A stretch of DNA of 64,000 bases from assembly GCF_034702125.1 (NCBI RefSeq), contig NC_085857.1:52027897-52091896 (forward strand), given 5' to 3'. Both the position numbers and the translations under genes were made by a program. Of the stretch, positions 1-11,600 are shown one piece after another; positions within the stretch are counted from its first letter, which is position 1, and each line of letters begins with the position of its first letter. Below the pieces are notes generated by a model. The model worked only from the letters and a program-made list of their open reading frames with translations. It was not told the origin of the DNA and ran no database searches. The DNA is from Engraulis encrasicolus. Taxonomy: Eukaryota > Chordata > Actinopteri > Clupeiformes > Engraulidae.

Positions 1-57
1 AAACAGTGGTCTCACATAAACCACACAGCAGTAATGTGGACAAACAGCAGCATCACG

Positions 58-465
58 GCTGAGAGAGCTGGAGAGCAGAGCAGAGGAGAGGAGAGTAGTG
101 GAGAGGAGAGAAGAGGAGAGGGGAGAGGAGAGGAGAGGAGAAGAGAGGAGAGGAGAGGAGAGGAGAGGAGAGGAGAGGAGAGGAGAGGAGAAGAGAGGGG
201 AGGAGAGGAGAGGAGAAGAGAGGGGAGGAGAGGAGAGGAGAAGAGAGGGGAGGAGAGGAGAGGAGAAGAGAGGGGAGGAGAGGAGAGGAGAAGAGAGAAG
301 AGGATAGGAGAGGAGAAGAGAGAAGAGGATAGGAGAGGAGAAGAGAGAAGAGGAGGAGAAGAGAGAAGAGGAGAGGAGAAGAGGGAAGAGGAGAGGAGAG
401 GAGATGGGAAAAGAGAGGAGAGGAGATGGGAAAAGAGAGGAGAGGAGAGGAGGAGGGGAGAGTAG
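58..465. repeat. purine-rich AGGAG satellite
   Basis: About 400 bases of almost pure G and A on the plus strand, built from GGAGA/AGGAG pentamers with AAGAGAGGGG variants forming a longer internal period. The tract is bracketed by two copies of a roughly 25-base sequence (AGTGGTCTCACATAAACCAC at 5-24 and 520-539), so it lies inside a small direct duplication. A short CA repeat follows at 563-588. Open frames here are artefacts of the repeat. Confidence 0.95.
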
Positions 466-639
466 TGAAGAGTGTACGCTCCTTCACAGCCCACTGCTCT
501 CACACACACAGGATTCAAACAGTGGTCTCACATAAACCACATCACGGCGGATGCTCAATGGAAGACACACACACACACACACACACACAGGATTCAAAAC
601 ATGGTGTCATATAGACCGCTGAGCACCACGGCGAACAAA

Positions 640-977
640 CTGGTGTGATAGCGTTTGTGATAAGCACCGGATTCTCGTGCAAATGTAGGCCTACATCTAC
701 TTGTACGAGGCTACGGCAAGGATGTGGGACAAAGGTGTGGCAGGAAGCGAATGTCAACATTTAAACATAGATTACTACACAAGCTTCGATATGGTCACCA
801 AATATTTTGGGACTGTCCTTTATGTTATGCCTACACTTTGGAATTAGATCAGAGTCTTGTAGTTACACGGGTATATTTGATTTACCTCAACGGCACCCTG
901 TAGCCTACTCAACTTTACAAACAGTTACAGGGCACATGAGAATCCTGTTCAGATCACAAAAGCTACCACCACACCAG
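640..977. mobile_element. MITE with ~35-bp terminal inverted repeats (copy 1)
   Basis: The left end CTGGTGTGATAGCGTTTGTG and the right end CACAAAAGCTACCACCACAC are imperfect inverted repeats. They continue inward through a shared GGATTCTC/GAGAATCC core. A second copy of the whole element, in inverted orientation, lies at 5780-6110. There is no coding capacity. No clean target duplication is visible, so the superfamily is undetermined. Confidence 0.7.
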
Positions 978-3088
978 AGAGAATCACGGCGGATTCTCTC
1001 TCTCCCCACGGGTCTCACAAACACAGGCTTCACACACATAGGAAACACTGATCTTACCTTTATCTCGTACATCAGGTCCATGCGCCGCTCTTTTCCTTCA
1101 CTTTTGCGTTGCGCATGCTAACGTTGCTTTAGCCGGTGCTGTCCATCCAAAGCCACTATTCTATTCGAGACGCCCCAAACGTCCAAAGCAATTTGGCATT
1201 GAATATGAATATGAGTAGCCGCGAGGATTTGTGTTTCGTGAGGCTCCTTAGTCCTTAGTAAATTGTTCAGTCGTACAATTCCATGCGAATGGTCTTCCAC
1301 ACATTCTCGCCGGTTGCAAACGGGACACAGGGGAAACAAAAAATAGTTTCTGTTGTAGAACTCACTTTGAAATGATCGGGTAGTTATAACCTTCTGACCA
1401 CCTGCAGTAGCAAACCCTTCAGCTCTGTCGGTCCTCCATTCTTTATCACATATTTTCCTCTTGGAAATCCAACTTTGAGAATGCTCTTAGTTTCGTTATG
1501 AAATCCACTTGTAGCAGACAAAGTGAACAAGCTAGCCAACAACACCGACTGGCTGTGAACTTCAGATTCGCTATGACGTAACTGGCCAGCAATACTCTCA
1601 ATGCCAGAAGGAGTCTGCGGCCAGGCTACTGCTGGCCTCACCACTGTATATTTCAGTGGGCGTTATGCCAAAGCGTTCAGAGTAAAGAAATGATAATCAC
1701 ACGTAGAAAATAGTAGAACATTATCAGGAATTGAGGGCACACCATACATACTTCTATTAAGTGTACAAAAACGTTTAATACAATATTACCAGGTTGCATT
1801 CACAGAACGAGCAAAATGGCGCATGCGCTGAAGCTTGTTAACGAGGGATTGCGCAATCCGGGGTGAGGCCAGTTCAGAGTTGCCCCAAATTCACCGTATT
1901 CGGAGCAATTTGACATGAAATGGGCAAATATTATGATTTTGGCCACGGAAATGATTGAAAATGAGTGAAACTGTTTAAATACTGCTCAAATGGTAGTTAT
2001 GGTGCAGATGCTCGAAAACAATAGCTGTTATTGTTACTATTCACATTTACTGCAGCTCATCATTCTCAGGTCTGGCTGGTGAGGCCGTGCCTCCCCTGCC
2101 GTATTGGAGTGCACGTGCCTGGTCCAAAGCATTCATAGGCCTACTAGGTTAGGCTACATCACGCTACTGTTCCATGCAAATGTGCACTCCACTGTCATTT
2201 TGACAGTTTGAAATTGAAATATCGTTTAAGGAAGACGGATGAGCATGGGCACAAAGTTTTGAGTGTGGAAATTTTTAGAAGAGTAGGCTTACAAAATATA
2301 GTATAGTAGCCTATAGTTTACAAAAAGTCTGTCTACATTGTGCAATAAACCCACCATGCAGCAAATAAGCCAAACCTAGCTACTTCAAAGCACAACCATA
2401 AGTCAACAAAATGTATAACCAAACGGTGTAGGCCTACCTTAAAACGCTGTCTTTGTCGCAGCAAATGTCTTTGTTTCTTGCAATTACATTTTAACACACC
2501 CAGCACTGCTCACATCAGAATCTTGTGTGGTAATTATTTTGTTCCATTTCTTCAGATATTACATAGGCTACATCCTAAATGTGCCATATATAAATATATG
2601 TATGATATACCATTATTTCGACTGTAAGGAGATATACCTCTAGTTCTAACAAACCAATGCCATCAAAACATCTACAACGTGTTTTCCTGCTTAGCTGCAG
2701 TTCACTTCCTTACCACTTGGTGGAGTATGTTCGTAACCCAAGTCAATAACCACAGAACAAGTGAATCGGGAGTGGCAGACTGTAAACTGTAACAGTCATG
2801 TGGAAATCGGAAAATAAATCACAACTGACTAATATTTCCGTTCCTTGGTAACCAATCTAAATATCACAGGTTCTTGAAATACTGAAAACGAAACTATGTT
2901 ACTAAGATCTAGTAAACTTCCGCGATCTACGGTGTATGAACATTATCAGTAGAGAAGGGGTGTGGCCAATTTACTGTTTGACACCGTCACTGAGGTATTG
3001 CGGTCGGGTAAACGGTATATATACTGTTGAGTCATCTTCCGTGCAACTAAGAATAGATTTGTCGCTGGTTCACATTAGCTTTGACGCT
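978..3088. other. stretch with no supported gene
   Basis: AT-rich non-coding DNA. Two minus-strand open frames (1384-1644 and 1118-1339) and a splice-donor-like sequence near 1050 are present, but they do not link into a convincing transcript. The segment at 2940-3060 has a TATA-like run (GGTATATATACTG) that may be part of an old repeat. Nothing else is recognised. Confidence 0.4.
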
Positions 3089-3089
3089 G

Positions 3090-3221
3090 GGCCGGCAAAG
3101 AATGTAATGCAGCCGAACACTTTGGGGCCGGCTGAGAATATAACAGGGCCGTTGTAATATATTTCGCGGCCGCGGCCCACCGGGACAAGTCCCCGATCTC
3201 CCGATGGCCACTCCGCGCCTG
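3090..3221 (-). mobile_element. truncated hAT-type repeat end
   Basis: The segment ends with the complement of CAGGCGCGGAGTGGCCATCG and contains GGCCCACCGGGACAAGTCCC, a terminal sequence common in fish hAT-type repeats. A related intact short element lies at 38737-38897. The other end is missing, so this is a fragment. Confidence 0.5.
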
Positions 3222-4885
3222 GTTGTGTATGCATGCTGTGTGTGTATGCTGTGTGTCTGGTAACAAACCAGAGGTGGGTTACACATTTAACAATGAACAG
3301 GAAAACCATTAAATGAAAACACCTTCATTAATAATGATATTAACCATCATCCTTTACTTGTATTTGTAAAAGTGTAAGGGGAACACACTATTATTATTTC
3401 AGCTTCATCATGACTAGACAACTTGTGTGTTTGTGCTTGTTTGTGCTCATTCTATTACTCCACATTAGTGACTTGGGCAGCTATTGTCTTACAGAAGATT
3501 GGTCCATCAACAGGCCTATTCACTCTGCTCAAAACACTCCATTACATCATGTGACGGTATAACAACATATGCTATACAAATGCAGAGTGTGAAGTAACTA
3601 ATAAGGACCATTAGGTTTTGTGGTCATTAAAACATTTACGTGACAATAGAGAAATAGCAGAGGCTCAGCACTTGCACAAGTCTCCGGATTATTTATTTTA
3701 TTTAGTAGTGTAAGAGGAGACACATTCTTATAACAATTAAGCCTATTATTTTACCTTGTTTATAATGATGACAAGGCAACCTGTAGGCCTATATGAAGTA
3801 GCCTAAATAATTCAGTAGGCCTATATGTCGTCAGTGTCTTCATTTTTATCATCAAATAATTCACATGAACCATGACCATGGAAAGCGTGAACGTTATGAC
3901 TAGTAGGAAAAACGCATATTATTACAATGATTTTTATTAACCGGTGTTGCAGTTGTATAATAACAATGCTATGTGTTCTCAGTAGTTAGCTTAGCCATGA
4001 AAGGTAAGTAGGCTGTGTCAAATAAAACCCTGGAAGCACAATCCAACATGCGTAATTATGAATGCTGTGAAGTCTAGAGCGACATTTACAATGAAAACAA
4101 GGCTGAAATTCCTTTGATTACATTTACATTTCCGAAGTTCGCCGAAGTTGACGTACGTGAGTGACGACATGCCCAGCCTTCTGGTCTGCCTTTACCTCGC
4201 GGGTTCGTATCCCCGTCTGGACGATACCCTGGAAATGTTCACCTGAAACACAAAGGTGACACATTTAAACACAGAATGCTCACGGTAGCATTTCATTTAA
4301 GTGCTTATATTTCATCACGGTCGAGTTTCACATGTTTCTATGCATGTGCTGGGAGCTCAAAGATTGCGCCCCAGCTTTTGCGCATGCAGGACTATTACCA
4401 TTGAGCCAAGCAGCTGGCTGACTTAAACATTCCAGCAAGACAATATCACATTGCATTGAAGAGCTGAACAACAGACTTGTACAACAATAGAATTGTAGTT
4501 GCAGGTGCTCGTTAAGAATAGAATGTTGAGAGAAAGTGACAGTTGAGATGGAACTCTACATTGGCTGCACCTGTTCTGATTGACTGAATGGCACATAGTA
4601 TGGTGCTCTAAGGCAGAGGGCAGAATCCAAAACAGTTTCTCGGGCTTTAGATTATCGTCGTAAAAAAACTAAAAAGAATTGGCACATGTCCTGCTCACAG
4701 ATCGGAGTCATATGTTTGATCTCTTTAACAGTCCTTGAATGAAGTTTATAGGTTAAACGGTTCAGTCACAAATGGACCTCTTGTGGGACATGCGCTGACC
4801 TCTTGAAAAAGGCACTTCAAGCCGCAATGGGAAAAGCCCATGTAAAATCCCTGTCGTTTTTACACACCTGCCATTTAAAAAGTAA
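3222..4885. other. stretch with no supported gene
   Basis: AT-rich intergenic DNA with no long open frame. A tRNA-like B-box sequence (GGGTTCGTATCC, 4200-4211) may mark an old SINE, but I could not define its ends. Confidence 0.35.
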
Positions 4886-5253
4886 GGGGTCTTACACACC
4901 AGGGCGGTAAAGCGTCGCGGAACGGCAGCGTTTTTTACCGGCGTCGGTGAAAATACATTGAAACATATCTGTCCTTACACACCAACCGGCGGTAGTCGAG
5001 CGTCAGCGGTGCGGGAGCCGGCTCCGTGCCGCGCTGCATTTGGAAAATAGAATTCGAGCGTATTTTTCATTTCATTTTTCGTATGTCTCATTCAAATGAA
5101 TGGCAAAGTAGCATGATAGCTTTGGCTGTGGGGAGGCCGCGCACGCCGACGCTGTCAGTGTGAAAGGCAGAGAAAAACACGCCGGCCAAAACTAAGCAGA
5201 AAGGCTGCATTCGTCCCGGGACCGTTCCGTTCCGCCTTGGTATGTTTTGGCCC
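4886..5253. mobile_element. PIF/Harbinger-type MITE (copy 1)
   Basis: This is a 368-bp non-coding element flanked by TAA on both sides (4883-4885 and 5254-5256). Its ends are imperfect inverted repeats: GGGGTCTTACACACCAGGGC at the left and the complement of GGGCCAAAACATACCAAGGC at the right. A close copy sits at 51217-51603 with its own TAA duplication. TAA/TTA target duplications are typical of PIF/Harbinger elements. Confidence 0.8.
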
Positions 5254-5342
5254 TAATGGGAGTTGGGAGATGAAACTTTGACAATTTCTAAATATCCCAT
5301 AGAGCTCGCCAACAACGCGTCAACTAAACTTCTAGGTGAAAG

Positions 5343-6342
5343 CAGTGTTGCCAAAAGAAAATCAGCCAAAGTCGCTATGGGCTTGCTGAAAAGTCGCTAG
5401 AAGTCGCTAGATGACGTCATGACGTTACGTATGACGTCACAATGTCACGCACGGCGCGCTGATCTACAGAAAACGTGCCCACATGCCTTCGTCCACAGTA
5501 CAAATGGGCGGTGCTAGCTACTTTTTGGAGATCAGAGCTAATCTGCTGCCCTGCTTAACCGTGGGAAACACTTCTGACGGCGGCGCAGAGTCAGAATTAT
5601 GTGGAAAAACGATGAATTTGTCACTGAAAATGCACGTTTTAAAAAGTCGCCAGATGCACCAAAAAGTCGCTAAAGGCGCTAGATGTGTTTTTTGTCGCCA
5701 TGTGCCCGAGATTCACTGCGGTCGGTGCGGCCAGCCTACTAGTGCTCATTTAAATTTGTCATATGCATATCCCAAGGAGCCGTTGTGGTAGCTTTTGTGA
5801 TACGCACCGGATTCTCATGCCCCCTGTATCTGCTTGTAGGGTAGACCGAGTAAAGTTAACTACAGGGTACAGTTTAGGTAAATCAAATATACCTGTGTAT
5901 CAACAAGACTCTGATCTAATTCCAAATTGTAGGCATAACATAGACAGTCCAAAAACATTTGGTGACCACATCGAAGATTGTGTTATCTCGGTTTATGTTG
6001 ACATTCGGTTCTTGCCATATCTTTGTCCCATATCGCTTGCCGTAGCCTCATACCAGCAGATGTACATGTGTATGAGAATTCCTGTGCGTATCACAACAGT
6101 TGACACACCGTAGTGCATCATGTGTCACGTCTGTCTCTACCAAGGACCCGCCACTGAAAATGCATTGTATGGTGTCGTGGGGAGGGAGACTGATTTGCCT
6201 CTCACAAGACAAGCGAAATAGTCGCTAGATTCGGCCACATTGAGCCTGAAAAGTCGCTAAGTCGCTAGATTATTTTTTTTGTCGCCAGAGGTGGCCAAAA
6301 GTCGCTAAATCTAGCGACAAAGTCGCTAAATTGGCAACACTG
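5343..6342. mobile_element. hAT element with 8-bp target duplication, split by a nested MITE
   Basis: The ends CAGTGTTGCC and GGCAACACTG are inverted repeats. They are flanked by the exact 8-bp duplication GGTGAAAG (5335-5342 and 6343-6350), the hallmark of hAT insertion. The body carries many copies of AAAGTCGCTAG. A second element at 5780-6110 is inserted inside. The 102-codon frame at 5483 is not a recognisable transposase, so the element is non-autonomous. Confidence 0.9.
5780..6110. mobile_element. MITE (copy 2), nested in a hAT element
   Basis: This is an inverted copy of the element at 640-977, sharing terminal sequences such as TTGTGATACGCAC and the internal block around ATTTGGTGACCACAT. 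It interrupts the hAT element at 5343-6342 and is therefore the younger insertion. Confidence 0.75.
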
Positions 6343-6583
6343 GGTGAAAGTGTTGATGTTTTATGACCGAAAAAGCCTCCTACACTCTACTGCCTTGGTT
6401 CATGAAGGTTCTACCATTGTTTTCAATGGGGACCCAAACTTGCACAAAATCGCCAAAAACGGGACAACGACAAGAGACACAGACACGCTATATCACTAGA
6501 AATTATCTCCAAGCCGAACGGTGTCTCTATCTTGAAAGGCCTAGGAGGAGATCAATTTTCTATTTTTACTGCCCTGCATAAGA

Positions 6584-6709
6584 CCAATAATAATAACTAA
6601 ACAGGACTTAGAGATTACTATAATCGGGCCGCAAGCCCACTTAATAATAATAAATAAACAGGACTTAGAGATTACTAGAATCCGGCGTTGCTCTGCAAGC
6701 CCGCTTAAT
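6584..6709 (+). repeat. tandem pair of ~62-bp units
   Basis: Two adjacent units each contain AACAGGACTTAGAGATTACT, then a GC-rich core (CGGGCCGCAAGCCC or CGTTGCTCTGCAAGCCC) and CTTAAT. They end just upstream of the transposase remnant and could belong to its element's end, but this is not shown. Confidence 0.6.
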
Positions 6710-6710
6710 T

Positions 6711-8356
6711 ATGACAGACAATGGATTGCGGCACATACAGTCTCAAAAGCTCTCCAAAATAGGCATACAAAAACAAACTCCGACTGCCAGCCACCAGTCC
6801 ACACCCAGTGACACCTGCCCCCCCATCCCTGACGAGTCTGAATGGTATGCATCATCCATTGACATGGACATTCACGATGACCCAATAGACTTCACTGAAA
6901 GCAGAAGCCTCCCAGAAGCCGTGTCTCCCAGAAGCCATGTCTCCCAGCACACTGAAAGACAATCTGGCTAATTGGGCAGTTGACCACAACATCACACACT
7001 CGGCTCTAGATGGACTGCTCACCATTTTAAAAAGGCAGAACATACAACAGTTACCATCAACGGCAAGAACACTCCTTGGCACTCAACAAACTGTCCCGCT
7101 GACAACCAAGTCTGGTATGGACTATGTGTTCTTGGGAGTACAGGTCATGCTGAAGAAGACCTTGCAAAAAACCCTCTCCCAGCTGACACAGGCGTTTTAA
7201 ATCTGTCCAAAAGCTCAAAAGCTCCAAAACATGCCTCTGGTCCATCCTAGCAGCCACAGACCAAATCCCTCCATCTGTGTTCCCTGTGGCACCTCAAAAC
7301 CATCAGACCTTGACTTCATCACAGATACAACAAATGAGCTCAGTGATCTACTCACAGAAGGGATTGTTCATGAAGGCAGACATGTTGTGGTGAACCTACA
7401 GAGCATTATATGTGATGCACCCGCGAGAGCAATGGTGAAAGGCACAAAGCAGTACTCGGGATATTATGGTTGTGACAGGTGCACACAAAAGGGAGTCTGG
7501 CTCGGAAGAATCACCTACCAGGAGGTAGAGGGATTGGACACACGCACCGATCAGGCATTCAGGGCACAAACTCAGACAGAGCACCATCAAACCATCTCAC
7601 TTGGCATTGACATGATTAAGTCATTCCCTGTCGACTACATGCACCAGGCTTGTCTTGGGGTGATGAAAAAACTGCTGCTGACCTGGGTCAGCGGCATCAG
7701 GCGGAATCGCATCAGCAGGGGTCAGGTGATGGAAATAAACAACCGCTTGTTAGGTTTGAGGGAGGCAATTCCAAGCATTTTTGCCAGAAAACCCTGCAGC
7801 CTGGATGAGCTGGAGCGCTGGAAACGGAGCTGAGGCAATTCATGCTGTATACAGGGAAAATTGGTCTGAAGGGAATTTTGAGAGAGGACGTGTACGAGCA
7901 CTCTTAACCTTCTCCGTTGCTCTGGCCATTCTCGTCTGTCCGAGTCTGGTAAAACAGCACCACCAGTATGCCAAAGACCTTCTGACTCACTTTGTACACA
8001 CCGCCAAAAACATCTATGGCCCAGAGTTCATTGTGTACAATGTTCACAGCATGCTCCACTTGGCTGACGATGCACACACTTTCACTGGCCTGGACAAGTG
8101 CTCCGCTTTCCCATTTGAAAACTTCAATCAGAAACTGAAAAAGATTGTCCATTCTGGAAATCGCCCTCTGCCACAGATTCTGAGAAGACTGTCGGAGTGC
8201 AGTGCAACATTTGAAATCCCCAGCAACACCCCAAAGTCTTACAAAAGGCCAAAAAACTCATTCCAAATCGGAACCGTATTTGTAGAGGTGTTGGAGAAGA
8301 TAAGCCAGGTTGAGGTGATGGGAAGGGTCTACAACAACCTTGAAGCTCTTTTTTGA
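6711..8356 (+). pseudogene. Tnp2-like (En/Spm-type) transposase, multiply disabled
   Basis: Five frame segments together resemble the Tnp2 family of En/Spm-like transposases common in fish. They are 6711-6935, 6937-7140 (block LPSTARTLLGT), 7142-7225, 7231-7825 (ICDAPARA, GYYGCDRC, SFPVDYMHQACLGVMKKLL) and 7904-8356 (YGPEFIVYNVHSMLHLADD, SAFPFENFNQ). A stretch at about 7826-7902 in the third frame fills the expected gap ([17 protein letters not shown]). Frame breaks near 6935, 7140, 7225, 7825 and 7900 separate them. The expected segment between LNL and SKSSKA is missing. The zinc-chelating GYYGCDRC motif and the conserved D of VDYMH survive. The gene cannot make a full protein. It sits about 250 bp upstream of the DUF4806 gene on the same strand. 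Confidence 0.8.
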
Positions 8357-8606
8357 AGTGCCATGCGACTCGAGGACCATCAGAGTATTCTGCACAAAAA
8401 CAATGGACACACACACACAGAAAAGATTGAGATATCCAAATTAAACCAACAAGCAATCATGATACCTAGGGAGAACTCTGTCGTATTCATGAGGATTATC
8501 CATGAAATTTAAAGTGTGTACATTAAGCATAATCCAATTCACCAATTTGTTACAACTTTGCCTACGTACTGCACTGCATTTAATATACTGAATTCCTTTT
8601 TGACAG

Positions 8607-11600
8607 ATGACCATATTCCAAGTGGTGGAGTTTTACAAAGAGAATCCAGTCACGGTGGCTGTGGTGCCGAAGTCTTGGGTTGTCAGGACCACAAAGGTAG
8701 GTTAATAAAGTGGATGTTAAAAATGTCGTTATGGGAGTAATTTAAATTCCTCTACAGTTCAAACAAACAAGGTGTTTTGTCTTCAACAGGGTGGATTTTT
8801 CAGCTATTGGCCCCGTTCTGGGGTCACTCAAAAGGTTAAAAGAGGGGTTTACCCCGACAAGGAGAAGTGGCAAAGGTATGCCGTGAAGTTGGTCGGCAGC
8901 TCCACAAGTAAGTCTACATGTCCTAAGTCTACTACAGTTGTGTGCATGAAAATAGCAGTGCCTTCACAAATATGAGTAAATGTCAAAATTCTTCAAAGAA
9001 GAAAATAGTGAGAAGTGATTGAATTTGAAAGTATTTCATAGAAAGTGAAGAAATGTTCAAAGAAATAACAGTGTTGACATGTCTTTGGAAACTAACTAAC
9101 AAAATCTTGTCAATTCACCTTTGCTGAGCATCCTAAACTAATAGTTGGTTGCTTAACCATGGTTTGGGACAACTGTTTCACATCTGTGGTGCATGGAATC
9201 AACCAAAGGCTGGCAACAGTCAATGGGTAGTGCAGTCCAGGTTAATTGTACTACATTCCACAATTCCTCTGCATTTCTTGGTTCTTCCTCATGAACAGCA
9301 ATTTTTATGTCCACATGACATTTGTCCACTTTGAAATTGAATAACTTCTCCCAATTTTCTTCTTTGAAATACAATGTGCAGTGGATGCACAATGTCCTCA
9401 AGCAATTTGGGGCATTAAATTGCAATTTATTTGAAGAATTTTGACATGTACTCATCGTTGCAAAGGCACTTCTATTTTCATGCACACAACTGTATGTACA
9501 ATTCATACAACACTGAAATGTGATCAGTAGGTCAATGCTTATTTGCATAATACATCTTGAATGCTGAATGTTAGATGACTACGACAAAGCCCTGCGTTGT
9601 GCAAAGAAGGCAGAGACGGAACTCAACGCTAGGAGCAGCAGTGAGCAAGCGAGTAGACCCCACATCAAGCCTGTTCGCTACCTTGAAGGCTGTGAAGGCT
9701 CGGACAGCGACAGTATGTAGTACATTTTTTTTTTAAAAAGGTTCAGACTTGTTTTCCTAATTTGGAAGATCACACTTTTGATAGACATTTTGTTTTCCAG
9801 TAACAGATATTGAGGACAGTCAGCAGCATGGTGCCAGAGTGGCAGGTAGGTTAATAAAGTGGACATTAAAAGTCTAGACACCCCCATTTCATTATGACAG
9901 AAGTTGAAATTCTGGGTCATGAATATATAATGTAAGAAGGGAAATAAAACACTTTTACGTGTTATTCTATATTATTGGACGTCGCCCGAAATTCCAATTC
10001 CACCCCGCCCGAGAACCCCAAATATTTCAAGTATCCTTCTCTAAGCTTATTATTAAAACATTCCATGACCCATTGTCATACCCATGACTTAATATTTAAC
10101 ACTTACCGGCTTCTGTACTGTTGTAATCCAGGCCCAGTACACATGTCTGCCACCCAAGCCACCGACATCAGCCAGCTGGTCGCCATGATGTCCTGTAAGT
10201 AAATGGGTAACACTTCAGAATAACTGTCAAAAAAAGAGCTCTAACCCTTCGTAAATCCTTTATAAACGCTTCCTAAATATGGGACAAGCATTTGCAAATG
10301 TTAGTAAACGCGTAAGGAATATTATGTTAAGCAACTTAAAGTGTACCTCCGGGATTTTGGACACCAGACCTCATTTCCGAGTCAGCCAGGGTGTAAACAA
10401 TGTGTCCAGAACGTTTTTTTTTCACATTCCATGCAGTCCTTGTGAATTCTCATATCCATGTTGCTAAGCTAGCGCAAGTGAACGGCAATTGGTAGCCTGC
10501 CCCCAAAAATAGTCTTATCCCGTTTAAACAACATTCAAAACAAAACCGTTATTATGCCATACTGCAAGTGTAAATGTTTGTCTTAGTAGAATGAAGTTTG
10601 AAATCAAACCAACCTTGCACTGCGTGGATTTTGCCATGTTGAGAGACTATTTTCTCGGGGTCGGCGGAATTTTACTTTGCTCTCTTCAGTTGTGATGTAG
10701 CCCACCCACCCACTTCAGGAAGCCGCAAGAGACATTGCAAATCAAGGCTAGTTCTACAACTGCTTTCGGATCGAATAGTGGATTAAAACCCAACGACATC
10801 GCACCATGGTACATCAGTGTGTATATACCAACTGCAATAATAAAGCCCACAGATGGGTATCGGCAAGTTTCCATTGGTTTCCAGTGAAAGATGTTGAAAG
10901 AACCAAACTCTGGCTCCTGGCTGCTGCAGGGCTACATCAACACACCGATGGAGACGCTCCGTAGGCTACCCCGGTGCTTTGCAGTGACCATTTCAGTCCT
11001 GACGACTTCACAAAGTCCTTCTCGAAGTCTAATACCTACACGGAAAACTCTAAAAGTGTCCGCGGTGCCAACCGCATTCCCAGATCTACATTTTGTGGCA
11101 CGCACCAACAGTCTCCGAAGAACAGGTTTGTTGATGCTTTCTGCTTCTATGATGGTAGCCCAGTGGTATAATGGCTTCGCCTACGTTAGCCAAAACTTGG
11201 GCTAGAAGTTACCCTTTTGGATTGGCATGTTGTAATGCTTTACTGTTATTTTGTGTAATTGCTGTGACAAATGGCATTAGACATGACTTGCCGTATTCCT
11301 ATGGATTCATAAGTTACGCAACGCTATGTGATCTGGCTTGACATTGTGGAATATGTCACTCGTAACTCTAGTTGTTATTACATGGAATGTTTTTTGAGAC
11401 GAGATGGAATGGAAGGATGAAAGGGATTTAGAAGAGATGGGTGCACTGTTCTGTTCGCAAACATCTAGGCCTAATGCTCTGTAGACACACGGGTCATCTA
11501 GTAACAACCAAACATTGTCATGGCATATTCAATGTTACGAAAGGTTGACAAAGTCGGACAGAAAGCATTACTCTTGGTGTTTGCGAGCGAGGTCAGGGAG

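Noticed and set aside
1050..1104. Possible first exon ATGGACCTGATGTACGAG... with a GTAAG donor on the minus strand
   Set aside because: Only eight codons and no downstream exon found before the window edge.
1118..1339. Minus-strand frame with a C-x2-C and EDHSHG block resembling phage endonuclease VII
   Set aside because: The similarity rests on a few residues, there are no supporting exons or neighbours, and the frame lies in ordinary AT-rich DNA; probably chance.
1384..1644. Minus-strand 86-codon frame
   Set aside because: No recognised domain and no consistent splice partner; kept only as an open frame of unknown meaning.
4330..4440. tRNA-like segment in reverse (TGGCTCAATGGTAATAGTCC)
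   Set aside because: No cloverleaf could be drawn and no B-box is present; at most a SINE scrap.
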